A DNA stretch of 11,885 bases, taken from Anaerolineae bacterium (GTDB taxonomy: Bacteria > Chloroflexota > Anaerolineae > Aggregatilineales > Phototrophicaceae). The stretch spans positions 1 to 11,885 of the forward strand of contig JALONZ010000015.1 in the NCBI GenBank assembly GCA_025454675.1, given 5' to 3'. A model generated the notes under the pieces. The model saw only the letters and a program-made list of their open reading frames with translations. It was not told the origin of the DNA and did not search any database. This document shows positions 1 to 6,933 of this stretch, piece after piece. Positions within the stretch are counted from its first letter, which is position 1. Each line of letters begins with the position of its first letter. Position numbers and translations under genes: made by a program.

Positions 1-679
1 CATTCACCATATAATCCGCAACCATTTGCGGTTGGGCTTCACCTGTGAACGGGGGTGAGGGAAGCGTCGGCAAAACGCGCAGATGCGTTAAGACACCCGT
101 TTCATAAGTGGCAATCGCGCGTTTAATCGCCGTTTCGCCAAAATCGAATATTAAGGCTTTACGCACATCAGCAGACACATGACGCGCCGCGCCTAATGTG
201 GATAAAATCGGCGCATATGGGGAGATGGTCAGTTTGCACGCATCACCCAATCGGTTTTGAGTATAGGCAATGACATGCTTCCCGATATTGCCACGCATCA
301 AACCGCCCCCGAAGATGAATTTTTTGATACCCGCAAAAAATTCCCAATAACTATCATCCCAACTGGGACGGGCTTTTTGATTTTCGGGGTGCGGAAATTT
401 GAGGGTATGGACAAACCAAAAAAAGCGCAATGCCATTTGGTCGGCGAGTTTTAGCGCACGCGGGTCATTTTGCGCGATTAAGGCATCAAAAACGGGTATC
501 GGGTCGGGGTTAGTCATCAGGTCGGGCATGTGTTGTTCAATGGCTTGTGCCAAATATTTGCGCGAGAATAATTGATAGGATGTTTTGCCCTTAAATTCAT
601 CCGTCAAATCGGGCGCGTGCATCACAATCACCCGATTCATACTGATATCTGGGGTTATGATTTTTGGATTCAGAGGCAT
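1..679 (-). CDS. ROK/ASKHA-like protein, N-terminal 226 codons (cut by window edge)
   Basis: An open frame runs without a stop from an ATG at 679 leftwards to the window edge. It is preceded by a clear AGGAG Shine-Dalgarno (688-692, 8 nt spacing). The predicted protein starts MPLNPKIITPDISMNRVIVM and is soluble, with no signal peptide or membrane segment. Two blocks look like the sugar-kinase/ROK (ASKHA) fold. One is KKFIFGGGLMRG at about residues 119-130, followed by ISPYAPILSTLGAARHV at about 152-168, which resembles the C-terminal half of ROK proteins (GGG loop, then an LGAA helix). The other is ALIFDFGETAIKRAIA at about 175-190, which resembles the phosphate-1 motif normally found at the N-terminus. 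The order is therefore reversed relative to standard ROK proteins. It lies just downstream of the tRNA-Val terminator. The substrate is unknown, and the family assignment rests on motif resemblance only. Confidence 0.75.
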   Translation of the reverse strand, partial: MPLNPKIITPDISMNRVIVMHAPDLTDEFKGKTSYQLFSRKYLAQAIEQHMPDLMTNPDPIPVFDALIAQNDPRALKLADQMALRFFWFVHTLKFPHPENQKARPSWDDSYWEFFAGIKKFIFGGGLMRGNIGKHVIAYTQNRLGDACKLTISPYAPILSTLGAARHVSADVRKALIFDFGETAIKRAIATYETGVLTHLRVLPTLPSPPFTGEAQPQMVADYMVN

Positions 680-700
680 GTTTATCACTCCTGTATATAA

Positions 701-736
701 AATAAAAAAGAGGACACAATTGTGATTGTATCCTCT
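701..736 (-). terminator. Rho-independent terminator of tRNA-Val
   Basis: A 12-bp stem (709-720 with 725-736, one G-U pair on the RNA) closes a 4-nt loop. Read on the minus strand it is followed directly by a run of U residues (708-701, broken by one A). It begins 9 nt past the tRNA 3' end, so it should end the tRNA transcript. It also sits only about 20 nt before the start codon of the next minus-strand gene at 679. Confidence 0.9.
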
Positions 737-745
737 CCAAAGTAG

Positions 746-819
<74 letters not shown>

Positions 820-820
820 G

Positions 821-849
821 TTGTATTTATTTCAGGTAGACCATATTAT
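821..849 (+). promoter_or_regulatory. Sigma70-type promoter for the lipoprotein/flippase operon
   Basis: The sequence shows TTGTAT (821-826), a 17-nt spacer and TATTAT (844-849) on the plus strand. Transcription would start near 856, giving a leader of about 30 to 60 nt before the candidate start codons at 886, 889 and 916. The -10 box overlaps the -10 box of the opposing tRNA promoter. No transcript data support it. Confidence 0.55.
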
Positions 850-874
850 AGCATGGATAAAATTGATAAATCAA
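845..874 (-). promoter_or_regulatory. Sigma70-type promoter for tRNA-Val
   Basis: On the minus strand the sequence reads TTGATT (874-869), an 18-nt spacer and a perfect TATAAT (850-845). Transcription would begin near 838, about 19 nt before the mature tRNA 5' end at 819. The consensus -10 and short leader suit a strongly expressed tRNA gene. Confidence 0.65.
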
Positions 875-915
875 GATAGGATTTAGTGGTGGCGGGGCAT
901 GAAAAGGATGATGAT

Positions 916-1689
916 TTGAGAATCAAATTGCAATTAACAGGGGTATGGATATTATGCACGGTCTTGTTGACAGGCTGTTTTCAGGATGCCAGCGACACCC
1001 TACCCGACCCAACCATCACCGATTGGCGACAACTGGCAGTGGGATTAGAAGAACGCATTATAAATATGGGTGATGATGCCCTATCGCAACTCTATATCGT
1101 GCGGATAGACCCCGCTTACTATCGGTTTGAGGCGCATTATACCCCCCAAACAGCATATTACCTTGAAGAATGGCAAGCACAACCCGACTTGTTCAATGCT
1201 ATCCTCATCGTGAATACCAATTTTTTCAATGCGGATAAAACCATCATCGGCTTGCTGGTTCGTGATGGGCAACAATTCGGCTATGGCTACACGGATAGAG
1301 GCGGGACATTCGCCATCAAAAATAATTTTCCGTTCATCAGCCATAACATTTATCAGCCGTTTGATGCCACAGGCGCACAACATGCGGTGCAAGGCTTCCC
1401 CATGTTGGTCTATAACGGAGAACGCGCCTTTGAGCGACTAGGACGGGCTTCTCGGCGCACTGCCATTGGTCAAGATTCGCAAGGGCGGGTATATATCATC
1501 GTCACGCCGATTTTTGGTCCCACCCTCGCTGATTTTAGCGCGTTTTTAGCGAGTAGCGATTTGGGATTGGTCAATGCGTTTAATCTCGATGGCGGTGGCT
1601 CGACCATGCTTTACCTGAAAGATACAATCACTGTGCGTTCATTTGACCGCGTGCCTGCTGTATTGGCAGTTTATCCGATTGGGGAGTAA
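916..1689 (+). CDS. Secreted lipoprotein, phosphodiester glycosidase (NAGPA/DUF2233) family
   Basis: Predicted lipoprotein of the NAGPA (N-acetylglucosamine-1-phosphodiester alpha-N-acetylglucosaminidase) family, which in bacteria is thought to cleave glycosyl phosphodiesters in the envelope. The frame is open from GTG at 886. The TTG at 916 is preferred because it has AAAAGGA 7 nt upstream (902-908) and gives a proper signal peptide: MRIK, then a hydrophobic stretch, then lipobox LLTGC. A GTG at 889 also has AGGA (878-881) at 7 nt, but it would add an acidic HEKDDD n-region that is unusual for a signal peptide. Family motifs, numbered from the 886 start, are NTNFFNADK (110-118) with GLLVRDG (122-128), GFPMLVYNGE (170-179), RRTAIGQD (190-197) and the hallmark NLDGGGSTMLYL (233-244) near the C-terminus. 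The length is normal for the domain alone. The next gene follows after 3 nt and is probably coupled. The substrate is unknown. Confidence 0.88.
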   Translation: MRIKLQLTGVWILCTVLLTGCFQDASDTLPDPTITDWRQLAVGLEERIINMGDDALSQLYIVRIDPAYYRFEAHYTPQTAYYLEEWQAQPDLFNAILIVNTNFFNADKTIIGLLVRDGQQFGYGYTDRGGTFAIKNNFPFISHNIYQPFDATGAQHAVQGFPMLVYNGERAFERLGRASRRTAIGQDSQGRVYIIVTPIFGPTLADFSAFLASSDLGLVNAFNLDGGGSTMLYLKDTITVRSFDRVPAVLAVYPIGE

Positions 1690-1692
1690 TTC

Positions 1693-2715
1693 ATGATAAA
1701 AAATGGCAAATTATTCGGCAAAATCCGCATTTCGTATCTCATCATTGGCGCATTGGCGTTATTGCTATTGTATTTGGCACTCCGCAATCTGGATTGGGAT
1801 GCCACCTTCGCCATTTTCCGTACCGCCGATTGGCGCGTTTTGGGTGGCGCGTGGGTGGTAGTTGTCATGTCCTATTTTTTGCGCGGATTGCGTTGGCAGG
1901 TGTTACTGAGTGCGGAAAAACAAATTCACCCCCTGACGGTATTTTGGGGGACATGTGTGGGCTATTTGGGCAATAGTTTTTTGCCTGCCCGCGCTGGTGA
2001 AGTCATTCGGTCTGGGTTGCTGTCGCGCAAGACGGGCATCCCATTATTTTATGTGTTCGCAACCGCCCTCACGGAACGCATTTTTGACGCGGTGTTGTTG
2101 GTGTGCGCCATTTTACTCGGATTGACCACCTTCCCCAATATCCCCGATTGGTTGCGGAGCGCGATGACATCTATGCTCATTTTGGGCGTGATTGGCGGGT
2201 TTTCGCTCACCCTCCTGCCCCATCTATCAGGGTGGATTACCAAGCAAATGAACCGTTCACCCATCCCGCAAAAAATCAAAGCCAAATTGATTGAATTTGT
2301 GGGTCAATTTTTATTGGGGATGAAAGCCTTTCAAAATCCCACACGGGCGGGGTTATTCATCACCATTTCGTTATTTACATGGTCATTAGATGTGATTGCG
2401 ACCATCATCGTCACAACGGGGTATGGCATCCCGCTCACGCCATTGCAAGGCTTACTCATACTTGCCGCATTGGGTTTGGCGAGTGCCGCCCCATCCACAC
2501 CGGGTTATGTGGGCATTTATCAATCGGTGAGTGTGGCAATTTTTGCCCTGTTTGGCTTGAGTGATGAAGGCGCAATTGCCTATATCCTCACCATACAGGG
2601 ATTAACTTATTTGGTAGTGATTTTATGGGGATTCATCGGCTTGTGGCGACTGAATAAGATGGGGGATGTGGAAAAATCCGAAAAACCAGATTATGTGGCG
2701 GACATACGTGAATAA
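1693..2715 (+). CDS. Flippase-like integral membrane protein (LPG synthase TM/AglD/UPF0104 type)
   Basis: A 340-residue polytopic inner-membrane protein of the lysylphosphatidylglycerol-synthase transmembrane family (also YbhN/AglD2-like). Stand-alone members are thought to flip or help to handle lipids or lipid-linked glycans; there is no aminoacyl-transferase domain here. I see about eight hydrophobic segments, the first near residues 12-32. Family signatures include SYFLRGLRW (56-64), LPARAGEVIRSG (near 97-108), TERIFD (123-128) and APSTPGYVGIYQ (near 261-272). The ATG at 1693 has GGGGAG (1681-1686) as its Shine-Dalgarno, abutting the stop codon of the upstream lipoprotein gene (TAA 1687-1689). 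Translation is therefore likely to be coupled. The pairing with an envelope glycosidase suggests a cell-surface lipid or glycan role, which is an inference. Confidence 0.87.
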   Translation: MIKNGKLFGKIRISYLIIGALALLLLYLALRNLDWDATFAIFRTADWRVLGGAWVVVVMSYFLRGLRWQVLLSAEKQIHPLTVFWGTCVGYLGNSFLPARAGEVIRSGLLSRKTGIPLFYVFATALTERIFDAVLLVCAILLGLTTFPNIPDWLRSAMTSMLILGVIGGFSLTLLPHLSGWITKQMNRSPIPQKIKAKLIEFVGQFLLGMKAFQNPTRAGLFITISLFTWSLDVIATIIVTTGYGIPLTPLQGLLILAALGLASAAPSTPGYVGIYQSVSVAIFALFGLSDEGAIAYILTIQGLTYLVVILWGFIGLWRLNKMGDVEKSEKPDYVADIRE

Positions 2716-2789
2716 ATCTGCTAGTCGGCCATTACACCGCTAAATGAGAGGGGGATGTAAGGGACGACTAGCACAGCGTATGTCGTCCC
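2701..2789. repeat. Nested inverted repeats with competing pairings between convergent genes
   Basis: Two alternative foldings are visible. In the first, GACATACG (2701-2708) pairs with CGTATGTC (2777-2784), and inside it TGCTAGTCG (2719-2727) pairs with CGACTAGCA (2765-2773), with a possible 5-bp TTACA/TGTAA stem inside that (2732-2736, 2756-2760). In the second, GGGACGAC (2761-2768) pairs perfectly with GTCGTCCC (2782-2789) around a 13-nt loop. The two share bases and exclude each other. The stop codon of the flippase-like gene (2713-2715) falls inside the first structure. No U-run follows on either strand, so it is not a textbook terminator, though it lies where one is expected. Confidence 0.7.
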
Positions 2790-2810
2790 AAATTTACCAC
2801 CTAAAATTAT

Positions 2811-5507
2811 TTACAGCGACAACTCTGCGATGATGCTTTTATCATCTGCCGTGCTGGTCTTGAAACCTAATTCACCCACCAAATGTAACATGGTGGTATT
2901 TTCGGGCAAAATCACACCGAAAATCGTCGGATACCCTTCGGCTTTGCCATATTCAATCGCACGCATCAACAACTGTTTGCCAAGCCCCTGCCCTTGAAAT
3001 TTGTCGCTGACCAACAAGCCAAATTCCAAATCGCGGTTCTCATCAGGTGTGAGGCGCATAGTCGCAACAATTTCATTCTCATGCGTCTTGGGGTTTTTGC
3101 GTGTAGCAACAAAAATCATCTCGCGGGCATAATCAATGAAGCAAATGCGCGACAGACGTTGATGCGAAATGCGTTGTTGCAATTGAAACGGGGTGAAGAA
3201 ACGCATATACACCGTCCGTTCAGATAACGATTCGTGGAATTTAATCATCAACGATTCATCCTCTGGGCGGATGGGGCGAATGGTAATCGGCGTGCCATCA
3301 TTGGCTTCGCAATCAAAAATATATTGTTTCGGATACGGGCGGACTGCCAATTTTGGCAATTGTTCTTTTGTAATTTCGGCTGGATGCAACACAACACGCG
3401 CATCTAACGCGAGGATGCGTTCTGGTGATGCGATGAGTGGGTTAATGTCAATTTCGGCAATCAGGCGTTGCTCCGCCACAATTTGCGAGAAGCGCACCAG
3501 CAATTTTTCCAATTCAGCGACATTGACGGCTTTACGACCGCGCACACCTTTCAATGCCTCATAAATTTTAGTACGCTCAATCAAACGGCGTGCCAGTGTG
3601 GTGGTGAGGGGTGGCAATGCCAATGAACCATCTTTATACACCTCCACCAACGAGCCACCCGTCCCAAACAAGATGACGGGTCCGAATTGCGGGTCTACAC
3701 TGCTACCGATGATGAGTTCATAGCCATCTAATTTGACCATCGGTTGCACATTCACGCCGTTAAAATGCTCTAAACCTGCTTTTTCTGCCACTGATTGGCG
3801 AATGGTCTGATAGGCATTGCGGACAGCCGCCTCATCTTTAATATTCAGCATCACCCCGCCCACATCGGTTTTATGGGTGATGGTGAGCGAGTGAATTTTC
3901 ACAACAACCGGATAACCCATTTTTTCGGCGGCGACAACGGCTTCATCTTCGGTTTCGGCAATCACATCGGGGATAATCGGCATCCCATACGCGCCCAAAA
4001 CTTGCTTCGATTCGTTTTCGGTGAGGATGGTGCGCCCTTCTGCGCGTGCGCGGGTGATAATATCCTCGACCAATTCACGGTTAGGGGTATATTCTTCGTC
4101 CGAGAGGAGCATCGGCGTTTCATATAACAAGTCGAGGTTATAGCTATAGCGCCACATATAATTAAATAAGCGCACGGCTGTATCGGGATACGAGAAGGTT
4201 GGGATATTCGCCCGATTCAAAATGCGTTCACCCGCTTCGACTGCCGTCCCGCCCATCCAACTGGCTAAAACGGGCTTACCATTCAAATCGGCATACGCGC
4301 GGAGGGCTTCAGCTGTACCTGTGGGGTCGGTCATATCTTGTGGTGTCAGGATGACCAATAACCCGTCACTATTGGGGTCTTTGGCGGCAATTTCCAGCGC
4401 CTTTGCATAGCGTTGTGGGTCAGCATCGCCCAAAATATCAATCGGGTTGTTATGTGACCAAGCGGCGGGCAAAAAGCTATTTAATTCTTGCATGGTCTCA
4501 TCGGAAATTTCGGTCAGTTCACCGCCGTCGCTGATGAGTGCATCGGTTGCGAGTACACCGGGTCCGCCTGCATTAGTGACAATCGTCAAGCGCCGACCTT
4601 TAGGACGGGGTTGCTTGGCGAACACTTCTGCCATATAAAACACGTCCGAGATACGGTCTACGCGCAATACCCCCACACGGCGGAAGGCAATATCCAACAC
4701 TTCATCGCTCCCTGTGAGTGAACCTGTGTGCGATGCGGCGGCTTTGGCGGCGGCATCTGTCCGCCCCGCTTTGATGACGATAATCGGTTTGGTGCGTGCC
4801 ACTTCTTTGGCGGCAGACAGAAACGCCCGCGCATCACCAATAGATTCCATATAAATCACGATGCTATGCGTATTCGGGTCGTTGCCCAAATAGGTGATGA
4901 GGTCGCCCCAGCCCACATCCATCATCGAACCGATGGAGATGAACGCGCTGAAGCCGACATTTTCTTCAAAACTCCAATCGAGGACGGCGGTACAAATCGC
5001 CCCGCTTTGGCTGATGAACGCCACATTACCCGGTCGCGCCATAGACCCCGCAAAGGTGGCATTTAAGCCGAATAAGGGCATCATCACACCCAAGCAGTTG
5101 GGTCCGATAATCCGCATTTTTCCTTTGGCGGTCTCCATGATTTGACGTTCCAATTCAAGCCCTTCGGGACCCACTTCTTTGAAGCCCGCAGAGATGATGA
5201 TTGCCCCTGGCACACCAATTTCAACACAGTCTTTGATGATGGCGGGGACTGTTTTGGCAGGGGTGACGATGACAGCTAAATCTATGGGGTCGGGGATGGC
5301 TTTGATGCTGGAATAGGTGCGAATGCCCATTACATTCGGGCGGTTGGGATTGACAGGGAAAATTGTCCCGCCAAATGGATTCGCCAATAAATTTTTGATA
5401 ATTGTACGCCCCACACTGCCCTCTTTTTCGGTTGCGCCGATGATGGCGATGTTATTGGGCTTGAGGATGGGGTCTAATGGATTGCGTTTATTAACTGTGC
5501 GTGCCAT
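2811..5507 (-). CDS. Fused ADP-forming acyl-CoA synthetase / GNAT acetyltransferase (Pat-like)
   Basis: An 898-residue cytoplasmic protein. Its order is: CoA-binding Rossmann domain (about 10-140, AIIGATEKEGSVGR); succinyl-CoA-ligase-like domains (about 155-460, SQSGA at 166-170, SHTGSLTGSDEV from 259); ATP-grasp domain (about 490-715, VVVKIHS and HKTDVGGV, metal-site motif EIDINP at 685-690); and a C-terminal GNAT domain (about 738-898, acetyl-CoA loop QGQGLG at 838-843, possible general base Glu828). His260 in SHTG matches the phosphohistidine of ADP-forming acetyl-CoA synthetases, and His545 matches the second relay histidine of the ATP-grasp half. The expected reaction is acyl-CoA + ADP + Pi to acid + CoA + ATP. 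The GNAT part resembles Pat/YfiQ, which acetylates lysines of acyl-CoA synthetases. The ATG at 5507 is preferred over an in-frame ATG at 5579: it has AGGAG at 5519-5523, and homologues begin near the CoA-binding domain. Confidence 0.93.
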   Translation of the reverse strand: MARTVNKRNPLDPILKPNNIAIIGATEKEGSVGRTIIKNLLANPFGGTIFPVNPNRPNVMGIRTYSSIKAIPDPIDLAVIVTPAKTVPAIIKDCVEIGVPGAIIISAGFKEVGPEGLELERQIMETAKGKMRIIGPNCLGVMMPLFGLNATFAGSMARPGNVAFISQSGAICTAVLDWSFEENVGFSAFISIGSMMDVGWGDLITYLGNDPNTHSIVIYMESIGDARAFLSAAKEVARTKPIIVIKAGRTDAAAKAAASHTGSLTGSDEVLDIAFRRVGVLRVDRISDVFYMAEVFAKQPRPKGRRLTIVTNAGGPGVLATDALISDGGELTEISDETMQELNSFLPAAWSHNNPIDILGDADPQRYAKALEIAAKDPNSDGLLVILTPQDMTDPTGTAEALRAYADLNGKPVLASWMGGTAVEAGERILNRANIPTFSYPDTAVRLFNYMWRYSYNLDLLYETPMLLSDEEYTPNRELVEDIITRARAEGRTILTENESKQVLGAYGMPIIPDVIAETEDEAVVAAEKMGYPVVVKIHSLTITHKTDVGGVMLNIKDEAAVRNAYQTIRQSVAEKAGLEHFNGVNVQPMVKLDGYELIIGSSVDPQFGPVILFGTGGSLVEVYKDGSLALPPLTTTLARRLIERTKIYEALKGVRGRKAVNVAELEKLLVRFSQIVAEQRLIAEIDINPLIASPERILALDARVVLHPAEITKEQLPKLAVRPYPKQYIFDCEANDGTPITIRPIRPEDESLMIKFHESLSERTVYMRFFTPFQLQQRISHQRLSRICFIDYAREMIFVATRKNPKTHENEIVATMRLTPDENRDLEFGLLVSDKFQGQGLGKQLLMRAIEYGKAEGYPTIFGVILPENTTMLHLVGELGFKTSTADDKSIIAELSL

Positions 5508-5578
5508 AACAAATTTTTCTCCTAATGACCATTTTTTTGCACATCTATAAGCATATATCAAAGGGCGTGAAAATCCCA

Positions 5579-5584
5579 TATAAT
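5579..5584 (+). promoter_or_regulatory. -10 box (TATAAT) for the AlbA_2/GHKL gene
   Basis: A perfect TATAAT lies 36 nt before the preferred ATG at 5621 and would start transcription near 5591. No good -35 hexamer stands 16-18 nt upstream (the bases there are A+T-rich), so the promoter may be weak or activator-dependent. I found no convincing promoter for the divergent acyl-CoA synthetase gene in the same 113-nt gap. Confidence 0.45.
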
Positions 5585-5620
5585 GAATCTCATAAGATTG
5601 TCATGGTTGAGGTCAATAAG

Positions 5621-6823
5621 ATGGATGAAGCGGAATTACTCAATTTGTTCTTATATGGTGAGACAGATAGGGTAGAACATAAAGAACGATTTTATGAAGC
5701 CAAAGATAAAATTTGCCAAACTATCTGTGCATTTGCCAATGATTTACCGAATCATAATAAACCTAGTGTTGTTTTCATTGGTCAAAAAGATGATGGTACA
5801 TGCGCCAATATGACAATTGATACTAAATTATTGGAAGATATTGCCAGCATTCGCAATGAAGGCAAAATTTTGCCCTTTCCAACAATGGAAGTACAAAAGC
5901 ATACCTTAAACGGGTGTGATGTGGTTGCGATAATTGTTCATCCATCAGAAAATACACCAATTTTCTACACAGATGACAAAAGAAACAATCATATTTGGGT
6001 GCGTGTTGGACCCAGCACACGCAAAGCAACTCGTAGCGAAGAAACGACACTCACGCGCAAACGCAAATATGTGGAATACGACGTTACGCCTGTGCGACAA
6101 GCGACTTTATCCGATTTGAATCTCATCTACTTGCATGAGATATATATTCCGCGTGCTGTTTCACCAGAAATACTCGAAGAAAATGACCGTCCCATTGAGC
6201 ATCAATTATCTGCTCTCCATTTATCAACACCCGATGGAATTCCAACAGTTACGGGACTTTTAGTAGCTGGCAACACTATTCGCTATTTTTTGCCTGATGT
6301 TTATATTCAATTTGTTCGTTATCCGGGTGATGATATTGGTGGTATAACCCTAGATGACCAACAAATAGATGGGCGTTTAGATGATATGATAAAAAATATC
6401 ATGGATAAAATACGGGTGAATATCACCACACAAACCAATATCATGACAAGCGATAAAAGTATCGTTAAACAAGATTACCCGCTTGAAGCCTTACGCCAAT
6501 TGGTAATTAACGCCATTTTACACCGTGATTATGAAATGAGTCGTTCACCGATACGTGTTGTGTGGTTTGATGACCGTATCGAAATCATCAGTCCGGGTGG
6601 TCTTGAAGGGACAGTGAACAAAGAAAATTTTGGACAACCCTACGCAACATATTATCGCAATCCTAATTTGGCAACCGTCATGAAAACACTCAAGCATGTT
6701 GAGCAATTTGGCGCGGGTATTCGTATCGCTCGCAAATTGTTACACGAAAATGGCAATCCGCCGCCCGAGTTTAATCTTGATGTTTCCAATTTTGTCATTG
6801 TCACCGTACGAAAAGCCACCTAA
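5621..6823 (+). CDS. AlbA_2 (Schlafen-type) domain protein with C-terminal GHKL-like ATPase domain
   Basis: A 400-residue cytoplasmic protein of the widespread 'putative DNA-binding/ATP-binding' family that is often mislabelled RecG-like. An AlbA_2 domain covers about residues 8-140: EHKERF (19-24), SVVFIGQKDDG (49-59), PIFYTDDK (113-120) and WVRVGPSTRKA (126-136). A linker follows, and then an HATPase_c_4-type domain at about 285-398 with N-box VINAILHRDYE (295-305), IEIISPGGL (320-328), YRNPNLA (345-351) and EQFGAGI (361-367). Such proteins are thought to act in nucleic-acid binding, regulation or defence; no function is proven. The ATG at 5621 is preferred because GAGG (5609-5612) stands 8 nt upstream. 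In-frame ATGs at 5525 and 5603 lack a ribosome site, and the first would overlap the promoter. The gene is visibly more A+T-rich than its neighbours, with more AAA, ATT and TTA codons, which suggests lateral acquisition. Confidence 0.88.
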   Translation: MDEAELLNLFLYGETDRVEHKERFYEAKDKICQTICAFANDLPNHNKPSVVFIGQKDDGTCANMTIDTKLLEDIASIRNEGKILPFPTMEVQKHTLNGCDVVAIIVHPSENTPIFYTDDKRNNHIWVRVGPSTRKATRSEETTLTRKRKYVEYDVTPVRQATLSDLNLIYLHEIYIPRAVSPEILEENDRPIEHQLSALHLSTPDGIPTVTGLLVAGNTIRYFLPDVYIQFVRYPGDDIGGITLDDQQIDGRLDDMIKNIMDKIRVNITTQTNIMTSDKSIVKQDYPLEALRQLVINAILHRDYEMSRSPIRVVWFDDRIEIISPGGLEGTVNKENFGQPYATYYRNPNLATVMKTLKHVEQFGAGIRIARKLLHENGNPPPEFNLDVSNFVIVTVRKAT

Positions 6824-6880
6824 ATCCAACTCACCAGTTTCTTACTTGCAATTCCGCCCAAATCCTTGCACAATATAAGA

Positions 6881-6886
6881 TATAAT
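6881..6886 (+). promoter_or_regulatory. -10 box (TATAAT) for the acyl-CoA dehydrogenase gene
   Basis: A perfect TATAAT lies 47 nt before the ATG at 6934, with an overlapping TATAAG 7 nt upstream. No good -35 hexamer is found at normal spacing. The position after the end of the preceding gene and ahead of a ribosome site at 6916-6922 supports an independent transcript. Confidence 0.45.
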
Positions 6887-6933
6887 CAAATGAATGTTTA
6901 ATTAAATTAGTGTGTAGAAGGATTTTTTGACCC

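Noticed and set aside
257..454. Short plus-strand open frame of 65 codons
   Set aside because: It lies wholly inside the continuous minus-strand frame 679-1, which has a proper ribosome site and protein-like composition.
4658..5066. Overlapping frames on both strands inside the acyl-CoA synthetase gene
   Set aside because: They are shadows of the long minus-strand gene, whose domains are continuous through this stretch.
5525..5620. Upstream in-frame ATGs (5525, 5603) for the AlbA_2/GHKL gene
   Set aside because: The extension lacks a Shine-Dalgarno, covers the probable TATAAT at 5579-5584, and adds residues that do not look like the family. The ATG at 5621 has GAGG at the right distance.
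5621..6823. Calling the AlbA_2/GHKL gene a mobile element, RecG helicase or defence system
   Set aside because: There are no helicase motifs, no terminal repeats, and no toxin, nuclease or partner gene next to it. The base composition alone supports only probable transfer.
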